From positions 992,001 through 1,056,000 of the forward strand of contig JAHRBS010000005.1 in assembly GCA_024305745.1 (NCBI GenBank): 64,000 nucleotides of DNA, read 5' to 3'. The translations under genes were made by a program, and so were the position numbers. A model generated the notes under the pieces. That model did no database searches. It was not told the origin of the DNA and was given only the letters and a program-made list of their open reading frames with translations. This document shows positions 13,110 to 24,302 of this stretch, piece by piece (positions within the stretch are counted from its first letter, which is position 1; the number at the start of each line of letters is the position of its first letter). Source of the DNA: Polyporus tsugae. Lineage: Eukaryota > Basidiomycota > Agaricomycetes > Polyporales > Polyporaceae.

Positions 13110-14238
13110 ATGATTGCATCCGAGTCCTCGGGTGACTCGCCATACACGGTGACCCCTGACTCGAGGTATTCATATATAAGCACCCTCATTTCGGCCTCTT
13201 CGCGCGTCGACTCGGAGTCCCTTGATCCTTATCCTCACTACAGCCCCAACCTCATGTCATCTATGTCCTCATTACAGCCGTCTTCATCTGTCCCCCTCCT
13301 TCCACCCCGGTCTGCCGTTGAGGCCGAGGCCCAATCCTCTGACCCTCCGGTCACCGACTCGGTTCTGCCAAGACGTCCTGAGCCTTTAGCAACACAGATA
13401 ATCGTCATACAGCTGGACCTAGTGGCCATGGTTCGGAATCTCGACTTGGATGAGGAGGCTACCAGAGCAGCGGAAGAGCTCGCTACGAAGACGCAAAAAT
13501 ACTTGGTTGCAATTTCTATGGTGAGATTTCTTTTGCCCTCAATCTGTACTCGTAGCGCGTCACTCACAGTCATACTCCTTACAGTGTTTGGACCTTATCT
13601 TCGCTGATAGCAAATGGTGTCGGTATATGGTCCATCCTGTCGCCACGTCCTTTCGGCCAGCATGCCCTGAGCTAGGTATTACATCAGACATGGTGGTCCC
13701 GATCCCGCCGAACTCCGCTCCAGGCAAGACGTCCACCCACTCCGATGACGCTGACGCGACGCGGGAAGAGTTCAACTTTCCATTCGAGAACTGCTATTTC
13801 TGGGTCTACAGCGCAACGCTCTTGCAGATCCATCTGAGGCGCGGAAATGATTCCTTCGACATCACCAGTGCCATCAAGGTGCCCATGTCCTTGGAGCGCC
13901 GTCTCCACGCTTTGAGGAGGCTGAGATCGTCCGCGTCTGGCCCCTTCCCTCCTCCCTCGTTTATGCAATCTTTTGATTATTACCCCATTGTCTCCCTCGA
14001 TCCTTTCACCTACGTGGACAAGTCTGCCTGGGTGGCTGCTGCAAAAGCCATGGCCGAAGAATGGACAGCCCCTGACTCGGAGGACTCAGACTCGGAGGAC
14101 TCAGACTCGGATTCGGACTTGGATGACTACTCGGACTCGGAGCTGTTCAACGCTTTTGGTCTCAACGACCACGACCCCGTGACTGGACATACTCCACTCT
14201 ACCACGCGTGGCCGGAAGCCGTCAAGAAGGGACGATAG
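13110..14238 (+). CDS. Hypothetical acidic-tail protein, 354 residues
   Basis: Two exons (13110-13520 and 13585-14238) join in frame. The first half is Ser/Pro-rich and probably disordered (MIASESSGDSPYTVTPDS...), then a helical part (LDLVAMVRNLDLDEEATRAA) leads into a compact central region with HPVATSFRPACPELGITSD and FPFENCYFWVYSATLLQIHL. Near the C-terminus is an acidic Ser/Asp/Glu tract coded by imperfect repeats of GACTCGGAGGACTCA (about 14080-14140), ending ..AWPEAVKKGR. The family is not recognised. There is no signal peptide or membrane helix, so it is likely intracellular. The intron has a clear GTGAGA donor and TTACAG acceptor. Confidence 0.65.
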
Positions 14239-14755
14239 GGAGCCCTGCAATGCTCTGGCGAGAGCAGCACGTGATATTGCTGTGAGTGGTCATCATGGGT
14301 AGGGTTCCGACCGTGCTAACACCCTTGCGTGTCGGTAGAATCATCAAGGAAGGGTTGTCAAGGAAAGCACTAGCCGTGAGTTCTCCACATTTTCCATATT
14401 TTTTTGCTACCTGTTCTGAGATGATACATCCAGACCGCTCAGGAGAACACCAATTGAGCGATGATGGGGAATCCGCCTGCGAAACCCCGCCCGACGTTGT
14501 CCTCAGCCACCATGACTGCATCAACCTGTAACCGCCTCCCACTTCGTGACCGCTTTGTGTCATCTTCCTTCCCGTCCCTCTATCACGTGTTTTTTCCCGT
14601 ATGTCACATCGTACATATATGATATCTCTCACCGCCATCTTTCCCCATCTGGACTCATTCCCTCGACTGTCCACTTGCGGCTTTCATAATCTCACTCTAT
14701 TGTATTGTATCCGAACCCTAGCCTAGTGTAAAATACGTTTACTAGCTGGCCCGCG
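14239..14755. other. Convergent spacer
   Basis: This is the stretch between two convergent genes. A T-rich area around 14400 and 14560-14700 could hold 3' ends and polyadenylation signals for both. No gene was recognised. Confidence 0.4.
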
Positions 14756-16105
14756 TCATGTACATTTGGACAGACAGGAATATCCACGGCGAGAAGTTGT
14801 GATACAGGTCAGACGACTCGGCCACCAGGACGTGCGGAACACCTCGCTCTCCTCCCCGCTGCCCGGCTTCCCGAAGACGACTTCAGCGGAAGGCTCCCCC
14901 CCCTCCCCGAACGTCATCACGATGTTGAAGAGCGTCTGGATCCTCGCGATGCCGTTCGGGTCCGGTGAACAGCAGATCGCTTGCGGGGAGTTGCAAGTGT
15001 CGGAGAAGAAGCGTGCGCGCAGCAATGTCGCGTCAATCCCCTTCTCCCGGATGCGATCGTCCCCGAGTTCCTGTATGAGCTCGCCGCAGATCTCCCTAGC
15101 GCGCGTGAGGCGGACAGGCGAGCCGGAGAGCCATGGCGGTTCGTCCACGAGCTTGTTTTCCAGAAAGTGGTTCGTGTGAACGATGATGCCGTTCGCGTCT
15201 TCCGGGAGGTAGACCCCACCGCGAGGAGAGAGCTCAAGGCCCCGCGCTTTGTGGGAGTCGGCGATGAGGATGTGTTGGCTCGATGCTGCACCTCCGAGCT
15301 TCTCGATTGTGCTGATCGCGCTGTCGACGGAGTCGCTCTCGAGCGAGATGCGGAGGAGACAGTGAATAGGGAGGAGAGATGTCGAGATTGGCCGCGCTCG
15401 GATTGCATTCAAGAGAACACCGACCGAGGACGAGCTGAAACCGATCTTCCCGACGATTCCTGGCTAGCTCAACAATGAGCGTTACTTGGCACTATCAGGA
15501 TATGGGAGTAGGTGTATGTACCTCGGTAACCATCCAGATCTTGGGCTTCCCTTCCTGTTCGATCGACATCATCGCCAGGTTCTTTCCGACGCCCTCCCTC
15601 CAGTCCCAGTTCTGGCCGAGCACCACCCTCTCGGAGCCTGACGCGCGGATCCGCCACGCGAGGCTCGTGCACCCGTCGTCCCACTGTCCCAGCGCGATCT
15701 CGCTGCGCGCGTTCAGATCGACGATGTCTAAGACGTCCACCGTCCGCCGCCCCTGCTGTTCAGCATGGGCTCGAAGACCATCTGCGATGCCTTCCATCTC
15801 CTGCAGTAGGTGGGGCGCGAGTCGTCCGATGGAGACGCGGAACTCCTCTGCCACAGCACGAACTTGCGCCCAGTCGAACTTGCAGGCCTCCTGAAAAAGG
15901 TCGTAGTAGATGACTAGCTGATCGAAGATCTGTGGGGCGAGATGCTTGCCATGCTGCTGCCCTATCTATGCCCCAAAACCGCAGTGACCAGAGTGTTAGT
16001 GTACATGTGTAGGACAAAAATATGGTGGCAACAGATGACCTCGTACCGCGTATGACGATCCTCGCAGCTCCAAGTGAGGAACGACGTATGTCTTGCTCTC
16101 TCGTG
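14756..16105 (-). CDS. Isopenicillin-N acyltransferase-like protein (C45 family)
   Basis: This resembles acyl-CoA:6-aminopenicillanic-acid acyltransferase, an N-terminal-nucleophile hydrolase that cuts itself at Gly-Cys. Visible in order: SSYA joined to IGQQHGKHLAPQIFDQ, CKFDWAQVRAVAEEFRVSIG, DVLDIVDLNARSEIALG, the cleavage site DDGCTSLAW (Cys would be the nucleophile), GQNWDWREGVGKNLAMMSIE, then after an intron PGIVGKIGFSSSSVGVLLNA, HTNHFLENKLVDEPPW, CNSPQAICCSPDP, and LFNIVMTFGEGGEPSAEVVF near the C-terminus. In fungi without beta-lactams, such homologues have unknown amide or peptide substrates. No penicillin cluster genes are nearby. The first exon (about 16045-16105) has no in-frame ATG, so the true start is unresolved and the right end of this span is approximate. 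Confidence 0.8.
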
Positions 16106-16385
16106 ATAGTGAATGTTGGTGGTTGGAGATAGCGATCTTTTTTCGGAACTCGAATTGGACTGGGGGTGACGTGCTTGTCTACGGTCGGGAGGGGCGGCGT
16201 CCATCGGTGGCTATTAGTACGATCCAAGCTTGGACTCGGCTGGACCGAGCATAACTGGTCTCACGGCTGAAGGATTCGGCCTATGTTCGCATGGGATTAT
16301 GCAATTTCTGAAACAAGCGTGCGTCCTAGTCTAGTCCCAACCCCAATGGTCCCCAGCTAGCCTGGATCCCGCTGATCACGATCCG

Positions 16386-17875
16386 TCATTGGTACTTGAG
16401 CATTGCCATCCTCCACTTACTCTTGCGGGGCGACTTCGAAACCGCAGAAGTTCTGGGGCTCTTGCTCGCGGTGGAGTCGACGGAGTTTCGCCGTCGACGC
16501 TGCTTGGCCGAGCGATGGTCAACGGAATGTGCGGTCAATAATAGTTCGTACCGGACCTGACTCACGTCTGCTTCGCCGTCCTGAACATTCATGTCTTGCA
16601 GAGGTGAGCGATTCTTCTTGCCTCCCGCGGCGTGTGCTCCAGAGCCCTGAGTGATTCAATGTCACCGCTGAATCAGGGAACCCTGTTTAGATAAACGTAG
16701 ACGCACCTTCCCACGCTCGTGAATGGTGTGGAGTGACGGCGGGCGGGAGACTGGGCCAGTGCGAAACGAAGCAACGCTAACCGTCGACGTTGAAGCTTCT
16801 CCGGTCATAGGGCGCTACAACGGTGGTGAGTCTCATACGTGGATAGCGGCGCGATCAACAGACCAGTGATATCTTGCTCAACGTCGCATCTTGGTTCTGT
16901 AATTTTGCAGCACGTATCAACGGAGGATCGCGGAACCACTCAATCCAAGGACCAAACGGCACGTACCCGCCACTCCTGCTCACAGGCCTCCGCGAAGCCA
17001 GGATCGTTCTTGCACCGAATCTCCCAGACGATGAGCGTGTTTCTGCAATGTTTGTTCAAGAGGCCCAACGAATCTTGGCCTATCGTATATATGGCGCCAG
17101 GATCCGCAACCTGAGGGTACTCGTCGCTGTTGAACTGCCAATGGGCTTCCACCAACTTAGTGTGGTCGAGCTCGATCGCATGTCCAATGAGCCACTGGAA
17201 TCTATGTGGCTAGAGCGGTGTCGTGTGGTAGTGCCTCGAACCCGGGAGGCCGACGTTAGGGAGGATGGGCTTCATGAACTCTCGAAGTACGTTGCAGACG
17301 CCGTGGGAATTGATGGGTTTCCTCCCCAGGGTGCCCATCAGGTACACCGCCGCGGGCTGTATGCCGGGGATGGCCTGTCTGACGAGGATGCATGGTCGCT
17401 TCTTACCTATCTTCCTGCGCCTGACCTCGCTCAACGCGAACTGCGAGCGAAGAAGGGCGTCGGGGTCTTGCTGGATCGTCTGTGTGGCTTGAAAGACGGT
17501 CTCAATTGGTGTGGATAGAGATGCATATACGGCGCAAATGTCCCCGGAAACACATCCGGCGGTGCGGGTCGGCTGTATTGGTACTGCCTGCAGGGAGGTT
17601 GTTTCGGAGCATACAAGACAATCGAGCATGAGGGGAAACGGGGAGTGTTGGGAGCGTGGTTGCGCAATGCTGAGGAGAGCGTGTAGGCGGACGGTCAATT
17701 GAGGACTTGTGCAATATAAAGTAGCTAATATGCAGGTGCATACCTGTGGTTCCTCCGCTTTCAGGTCCGCTTGGGTACGGGGACTGCCGGCAGCCATATG
17801 CAATAATGCTTTGCTTAAAGTCCAAACGTGTCTCGTTTTTAAAGAACACTGCCTTTTGTGGGCGCGATTGGACAA
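16386..17875 (-). CDS. Hypothetical Agaricomycete-type protein, multi-exon
   Basis: Exons can be followed from about 17640 down to 16390. One contains IETVFQATQTIQQDPDALLR, RKIGKKRPCILVRQAIPGI and AAVYLMGTLGRKPINSHG, ending PLPGSRHY-like. A GTxx/CAG junction near 17205 leads to LIGHAIELDHTKLVEAHWQF, GAIYTIGQDSLGLLNKHCRN and CEQEWR, then NQDATLSKISL and a basic Ser/Arg/Lys-rich tail (SPRTSAVSKSPRKSKWRM). The motif KKRPCILVR followed by YLMGTL recurs in many mushroom hypothetical proteins, but I cannot assign a function. The start could be 17875 or a downstream Met such as in MLDCLVCSETT. Its 3' half is related to the gene at 11160-12940. Confidence 0.55.
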
Positions 17876-18019
17876 AAGAGCTTTGTCCGGGTCATCTTTG
17901 ATTCAACATGGCGCAGTTCGTTTGTTGCTGTTGGTTATTAACATACTAGCGGAAGCGCCACTGTACAAAAGGACCAACCTTCACTTTCTCCGTAACCCAT
18001 CTCCTCTCCACTAGCGACC

Positions 18020-19431
18020 ATGGACGCTCCGCTATACTATCCTCTACCCGGGACATACGGCGTCGCCCTGCTCGATGTTGATGCGACTGTTAAAGCCCTG
18101 GACAGCGAAGCTCAGGAAGCTGCTCGAACGATCAAGCCCGCACAGTGCCTGGTCTATCTTTACAGAGTCAGTCGCGTCCCGCCACTCAATAGTGGATCCG
18201 AGCCACAATGCTGACAACCCACCATAGGCTCTCGAATTTCCCTCTCCCAACAGACCGTGGACACGGTTCGCTGCATATCTCGTGGGCCCTGGTTTACGGG
18301 CAGAAGATTCAGAGAACTGCTTCACCGCAGAGATGTGCGTCCCCATCTTCCCGAACACCGCGCACCCAAACGGCCGCGCGCCTGTCCGCACGACGCCAAC
18401 GTTCCCGTTCTCGAACTGCTCCCACTGGGCGTATATAGACGTCTTGCTCCGGGTGTCGAATGGAGACTTCCCAAGTGCGGATAGTTCCGACATTATTCGA
18501 CTTCCTGGAGGCCAGCAGGTGGCAATGGACACATTGTTGACGGAAGACCTGACCGCCGCTGTCCAAGCGAAGCGGGCAAGGAGCGCCGCTCGGGATGGGG
18601 CCGCGGACACCGGCGACGGCCATGAGGGGACGGGCCAGTCTCAGGAAGACTCCGAGGAGATCTTCGTCTGGAGACGAAATGTGCCCAATGAGCTGGTGCC
18701 TGTTGTGACTGTCTCATTAGACCTAGCTGGCACACTTGACCGGAACGACTTACCGGATCCCATGGAGTTCTTGCGCCAGAGCAATGCGCTCATATGGTGC
18801 GTAACAACTCCTGTCCGAATGGGTTCTGCACAGGTTGACGATTCTGCTGACGCAGCATCGTGAAGCACTCCGCTACATGGAAGAAGACCCTCGCTGAGCA
18901 GCCTCCGAGCAACGACGATTTCGCCTCCATCTCAAGAGTTTCCATAGTCTTCAGCGATGAGACGAGTTCGAGCAACGAAGACAGGCATGAGGCAGCGCCG
19001 AGAGCAAAAGGTGAATGGCATGCTCAGCGAATCAGAATTGGGATACTCACAATGGAACGCATAGGCCTCCAGAGGCTCTCTCAGGCTATCAGACGGTACG
19101 TGACCATCGGCATCCATCGCATTGTGTTTCTCGCGCCATGCTCATTCAGTTCCATTCATGTGGCAGAATACTGGGGAGGGTGGATAGCGGTGACGCGGAG
19201 GAAGCTGACAATATTTCAAGGCACTTCTTCGACCAGGACAGCGAAGTCGATGTAACTGAACCCCTCCATAAGCAGCCCAAGGGTAAGTACTCAAAACTTG
19301 AAGCATCTCTCACGAGATTGATACTGAAGGTTAACACTCACGCAGGGCTTCCGTCACCGTGGAAGAGTTTCGGATTTGTTCGTGCTTTCCTTCGTTCGCG
19401 CTCGACAAGTGCCAAACACAGTCACTGGTGA
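18020..19431 (+). CDS. Hypothetical Agaricomycete-type protein, five exons
   Basis: A clean model starts MDAPLYYPLPGTYGVALLDV (18020). The first exon splices to ALEFPSPNRPWTRFAAYLVG, followed by ENCFTAEMCVPIFPNTAHPN, HWAYIDVLLRVS and DTLLTEDLTAAVQAKRARSA; an intron near 18798 leads to CIVKHSATWKKTLAEQPP, then GLQRLSQAIRR, ILGRVDSGDAEEADNISRHF, and a final exon ending AFLRSRSTSAKHSHW. All junctions follow GT-AG and keep the frame. No enzyme motif, signal peptide or membrane segment is seen. The C-terminal third is charged and probably disordered. A divergent-looking gap of about 140 bp separates it from the minus-strand gene ending at 17875, so the two may share a promoter. Confidence 0.7.
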
Positions 19432-21549
19432 CATGTCCCTGAGCTCGTCCTGGGATACACTGTATGGTTATTAGCATGCATTTTATGTAATCTCAACACC
19501 CTCTACGCACATTCACCACTTATCTGAAACGGTCCCTGCAAGACCATACTCAAGTTGGTTGGCCCGACATGTACCTGAGCCGCATCGCCCGACGTGGCCA
19601 AGGTCCACGCGCGGTGTCAGAGAACAGTAAGATTTTAATAGCTTGGGGTGTAAGCTGCAATCATGCTGGAAACAGCGAAGAGGATGGCATGGGTAGAAAT
19701 CCGTCATGGTGGAACGAACGAAAAGAGACGCCAGACTTCCTATTGGTCCGGTCAGTCTCCGGATTGGCGCTTGTCCACCCGCTTGCCGGCGAAGACCTGG
19801 GCTCAGACCTTTGGTGGACACTCCGACTCCTCTCAACCTCTCATTTATGTTTGCTGCCGAATGCACTTTCACCATCACTATTAAAGCTCTGTCTGTTGGT
19901 ACAACGAACGCGCAGCACTAGGTTTACTGCAACACACAGTTTTCTGTTGTTTGGCGCGGCGGCCCCCACGAATTCTCAAGTTAATCCTCGCCACATCAGC
20001 AATCCCTTCGCTATGTCCATCTAGGTGAGTCCCCGTAGCACGTATGACATCTGCCTATCGTCTAACACTGGCCAACATATATGTGTAGGATTGGAAACCC
20101 TACCCGTAGCCGCATCTGTTCCGCATTGATACTGGCGCGATTGAAATAACGACAAGCCACCACGCCTGAACCATTTCTTCGACCGGCCTCGGCCCCTCGC
20201 TGGCATCCCCTGGGCATCACCATTCTCAACACATTTGTTGCTGCTTTTATACCCTTTTCACGTTCTTCCAACTCCTGTCAAAACGACCGCGAGGAGACGT
20301 GCAACGCTGTGAGTTCCGTTCGTAAAGGTCTGCCAACAGCGCGGCTGAGGCGAGAGCCAGGCTACAGACGCTGCTTCACGCTGTACCGGCCCCCGTGCTT
20401 CATGCAGGCTGATTCCGCGAGCCTTGCCACCTCCTCATTGCTTGTCCTTGTACTAACTTCTAATCCAGACATCCTTCGACTTCCAGGTGTCCGTCTTAAA
20501 TAGTTCCGCTGTACTGCGAGCTCCATCGGCGCGATACTGCCGATGCAGGGCCGTCCTTATACTCGGCGCCATTTTCGGATATAGCAAACGAACGTATGCG
20601 TGCGACCGCCCATCTATCCGACCTGAAGCACGTTACTTATCCCTAGCTCCCCAACACTCTTCATTTGATTGCGGACAATAATCAGAATCACTCACCCCCA
20701 CCCACAACCTGATCCGAGGATGGATACGGACCGGCGCACGGTGATGCTCAACGAGCTCCCTAACAATCGCTGAAGTGGCGTGCAGCTCCTAGCTTGAGAA
20801 GGGTTGGGTCGGTCTCGAACGATGTGGTGATTCCCTATCGTCTGTCGCGCATGGGCCGGGTCGAGCTCAGTCGTGCAGGACACAGGTTTTTCGGCCCTTA
20901 CCTCCTCCCTTTCATCAAGGTTCTGAATCATGCTCAAAGGTTGTTTCTCTCAAGCCCGTCGCTAGGGTATGAAGGTTGTGAGTGTGTTCACTCCATTCCG
21001 GTTGCCATAGGATGTGGTGATCTTATGGTCTGCAAGCAGTGCCGTTACGCCGGTATTGATGCGGCAAAAAGAGGTGTCGGAACCCTTGGAATGATGCCTA
21101 ACTCTGCTGTTTCCTCTTGGCCTACATTGTAGCAACCACCACCCGACATGAACTCAGGCGTGGGCCGCACCATCCGCATTCAAAGTTAAGGACATAGGGC
21201 GACGCCGTAGCGTTATCCCGCTCGTAGTATCTACGACTGGTGCCATGCTCTAATTGGTGGCTTCAAACTGGTGATTCTACACACTCTCATGATCGGTTCG
21301 AAGGGATTAAACGGAGCTGAGTTCATGCTCGTATCTCGAGGGAAGTGCGTTAAGTTCATAGGAATACGCGCATGTCTGCGCCTATGTTTTAGCCTGAATC
21401 GCTGTAGGTGTCTTTCGGATAACTTACCCACGGACGTTGTCGGGTGGGGATTCCGAGATCATAGGTCCGTGCGAAGCTCTCTGTGTGGTCATCCTTATCT
21501 GCGCCATCGCCTTTACCTTCAGCATCCCCCTCCACCTACAGCCTCCAGG
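19432..21549. other. Long spacer, no supported gene
   Basis: About 2.1 kb without a convincing gene. Open frames are short and change composition. No inverted repeat, RNA gene or transposon domain was recognised. The stretch just left of 21550 is probably the F-box gene's 5' region. Confidence 0.45.
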
Positions 21550-22817
21550 ATGTCCACATCTTCTGTCCTTCCTCTCGAACTCTACGAGCACATCCTAGAG
21601 CTTGTCATGGAAAATGCGCCCTACGAGTCCTACACGATGCTGTACACATTCTCCTACGTGTGTACTGCTTGGCAATGGAAGTGCCGTGCCTTGGGGTTTC
21701 GAAATCTCATCCTCGATGAGCTCTCAGTCGCCGCGATGCATATAGTGAGAAGGAAGTTGGCCGCGAACTCACATCTTGCTGCCTTGGTGGAGAACATTGA
21801 GTTACACATCCTCCTGTCCGCATCCCCATATCAGTCGATTGTAGAGGGTTTCCCATCCATGCTTGGGCGTTTCCTTCCACAACTGCGAAGCATCACTATC
21901 GGTTCATCTACGCGCCCTATCCATGTTCACCATCACTTCTCTATTCGACGAGTCTTGTTACATACCATGACAGTCCTCGAGGTGGGGAATATCCTATTCG
22001 ACGAAAACCTCACGTTTGAATGGTTCATCGGTCCCTTCCCATCACTTTGCCTTCTTGATCTCTGGAGCATCTCTTGGAAGGTGGCTCTCAATCTCAGCCA
22101 GGGAATGCCTCCTCTCACCGAGCTTGAAATACGGCTCAGAGGAAATAATTACGTACATATACTGTTCAGATTGTCTGATGCTCGATGCTCATCTGTTATC
22201 TTATCAGCGTTACTCATGGATGAAGGACAACCGAGACACGTATGAACACCTTCTACACGCAACTCACTGCACGCTCCGTTCATTTACCGTGAACATCTTC
22301 TCGCTATATATCCTCACTTCTCTTCGTATGTTCCCTCTCACCCTTGGCAATTAAAATCAATGCTGATAGGAGTCTAGATGATTACAAGTCCGAAGACTTC
22401 TGCCTCAGCGCTCTTGAGGTGCTGAGTTTAGAGCTTCATGCCCACCCTGTGCTCAAGGTTTGCGGGAAAGATGGGAAGGAACTGCCATATTGTCAATGTG
22501 TCGCAGATATTATATCTTTCCTGGCTTGTATGGATGCCAAGAAGACTCATGTTCTCAATCTCTCTTTCGACACTGGCGACCACAGAATTTTCATTGTATC
22601 CAATGATGACTTCCTTGATTCCCTATGCAATGTGCTCAAAGGGCTGGAGGACTTGGTTATTGGTGATCACTTCCCTTCTCTACAAGCCATCAATATTGTC
22701 GTTGTTGGTGCTGGCGGGGCTGCCGTCCCGATATGGCGGGATCACTTCAATTCCTGCTTTCCTTTGCTTCTGGAGCGAGGGCTACTTCATGTCAAGGAGC
22801 ACATTCCTAAAGAGTAA
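21550..22817 (+). CDS. F-box-like protein
   Basis: The start MSTSSVLPLELYEHILELVM is a typical mushroom F-box opening (LPLELYEHILE), followed by YTFSYVCTAWQWKCRALGF, the usual VC..W..R end of the motif. Leucine-rich stretches follow (LVENIELHILL, LTFEWFIGPFPSLCLLDLW). Two introns fit: after ..RLRGNNY (GTACAT to CTTATCAG, giving RYSWMKDNRDTYEHLLHAT) and after ..LTSLR (GTATGT to GTCTAG, giving HDYKSEDFCLSALEVLSLEL). The protein ends ..LHVKEHIPKE at 22817. The expected role is an SCF ubiquitin-ligase substrate adaptor; the target is unknown. Confidence 0.75.
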
Positions 22818-23444
22818 GAAGAGCCTCCTTTTAATTTAATGGAGCTGATAATCTTGTGTAGGACTCCACAACATTGTGTTTGAAAGTCCCTGCTAGTGAG
22901 CGGCCCCGCCAGCCAGCAGAGTTATCCACCAAAGGGATAACATCCACCAGGTAGAAAGTGTTTCAGTACATGTTGTATGCCACAAAGCTTCTGGATGTTG
23001 AACAAGTGTCAATCAATGTAGTTTTAACATTTGCATATCAAGTTTGGACACAATACACGCTCTGTCACTTGCTCTGCAACACAAGCCTGATGCACACTCA
23101 CTTGCTCGATTTTCAAACTCATCGCCACCTCCTGGTTTCGGCGCTGACTCAAAAATGAAATGATCCCGATACTGAGCAGGAGTTGGAGTAGGGCCGCCAT
23201 GAAGCCTCGGCACTCAGAAACAGCACATTTGGACTGTTCAGTCATCAGACTATCAAGACAATTATAGAGCTCGAGGTCTTGAGTCGACTCAAGTCCCGTT
23301 GCTCAGCCTATATGGTATTATTGTCCGTAACAGCAGCATCTCGGCAACACTTCACTCGCTCACAAGGACGCTCCATCGCCACATTCGAATAGTGGCATTC
23401 ACATACAGTGCTATAGGGGTCATATTTCCTTATAAAATGCAACT
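22818..23444. other. Spacer
   Basis: AT-richer sequence between the F-box gene and the MULE-flanking frame. No gene or repeat is supported. Confidence 0.4.
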
Positions 23445-24053
23445 ATGACTGGAATGATAATGATTCTCCTCGAACCCTCCTCGGACACCTGCACGGCCAC
23501 TGCAGATTCAACCATCCATGTTGTAACTATTCCCCAGACGGAGCACCATGCCACTAACCCCAACTCGATCGACATCTTGTTCACAAACACGAGGTCCCTA
23601 TTGGCGTCCTCTTCCCCGCCATCAGTAACCATGCTAAGCGACATTTCAGAGGTGCAACTCCACCTTATCTGGGACCCGGACCTTCATTCCGAAAATCGAG
23701 AGTCAAATGCAGGGACCTCTTCATCCGGACCTCTGCGGAGGTACCTCCAACTCCCGGGCCACCAGAACATCGTGATCAATATTGCAGACTCTGCCAGATT
23801 CTGGCATAGTGGCGCACCTCGCCTCTTGTCAATCACCTTCCAGGCGGCCGATGTCGTCAGGCTGGATTTATACAGCCGGCGGTTTGCAAACTTCATCACA
23901 TTCATTGAGTTTTGCTTGTCATTCAGCTCCCTTTCCGATTTACAGATGGCAAGATCTTCCTGGATCGAAGCCGCATTTTCTGCGGAAGGCTCAATCAGGG
24001 CTGAACGGAATGTGCATTTGAAAAAGATAGACTTGAAAGCCGATGACACAGTA
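23445..24053 (+). pseudogene. F-box/LRR-like gene fragment left of MULE
   Basis: An open frame of about 200 codons before the transposon includes VTMLSDISEVQLHLIWDPD, HQNIVINIADSARFWHSGAP and LLSITFQAADVVRLDLYSRR, a style seen in the C-terminal halves of mushroom F-box proteins. It runs straight into the MULE terminal repeat at 24054, and its stop lies inside the transposon. It may be the left part of a gene broken by the insertion, with the frame at 27735-28414 as the right part. The two flanks are not in the same frame across the target site, so an intron or later indel would be needed. Confidence 0.4.
24043..24053. repeat. MULE target site duplication, left
   Basis: ATGACACAGTA directly precedes the terminal repeat. 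The right copy is TTGACGCAGTA (27724-27734). Ten bases match except one CG to CA change; 9-11 bp is the usual MULE length. Confidence 0.8.
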
Positions 24054-24155
24054 GTCTGCGCAATTCACCCAGCACGATGTGACGGGGGCGGTGCATAAGC
24101 GCCCCTTCCCTTCCATATTGGGTCAAGTGTTCAAACCCTGACTTATCTGCCAATG
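24054..24155 (+). repeat. MULE left terminal inverted repeat
   Basis: 102 bp, 98 identical to the reverse complement of the right repeat. Each of the four differences is a T or A here where the right copy keeps a CpG, so this end has lost CpG sites by transition. Confidence 0.9.
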
Positions 24156-24302
24156 GTACATGTCATGTACCATGTGATTGCATGTCTGGTTTGAATGGTA
24201 GTGTATTTTCATGACACGTCGAGATGCGTCGCGACCTGTCTTGTTGCATCACAGCTATTGCTCACTGCATGTACATACTCTCTGGGTCTGAGCTTATAAG
24301 TT

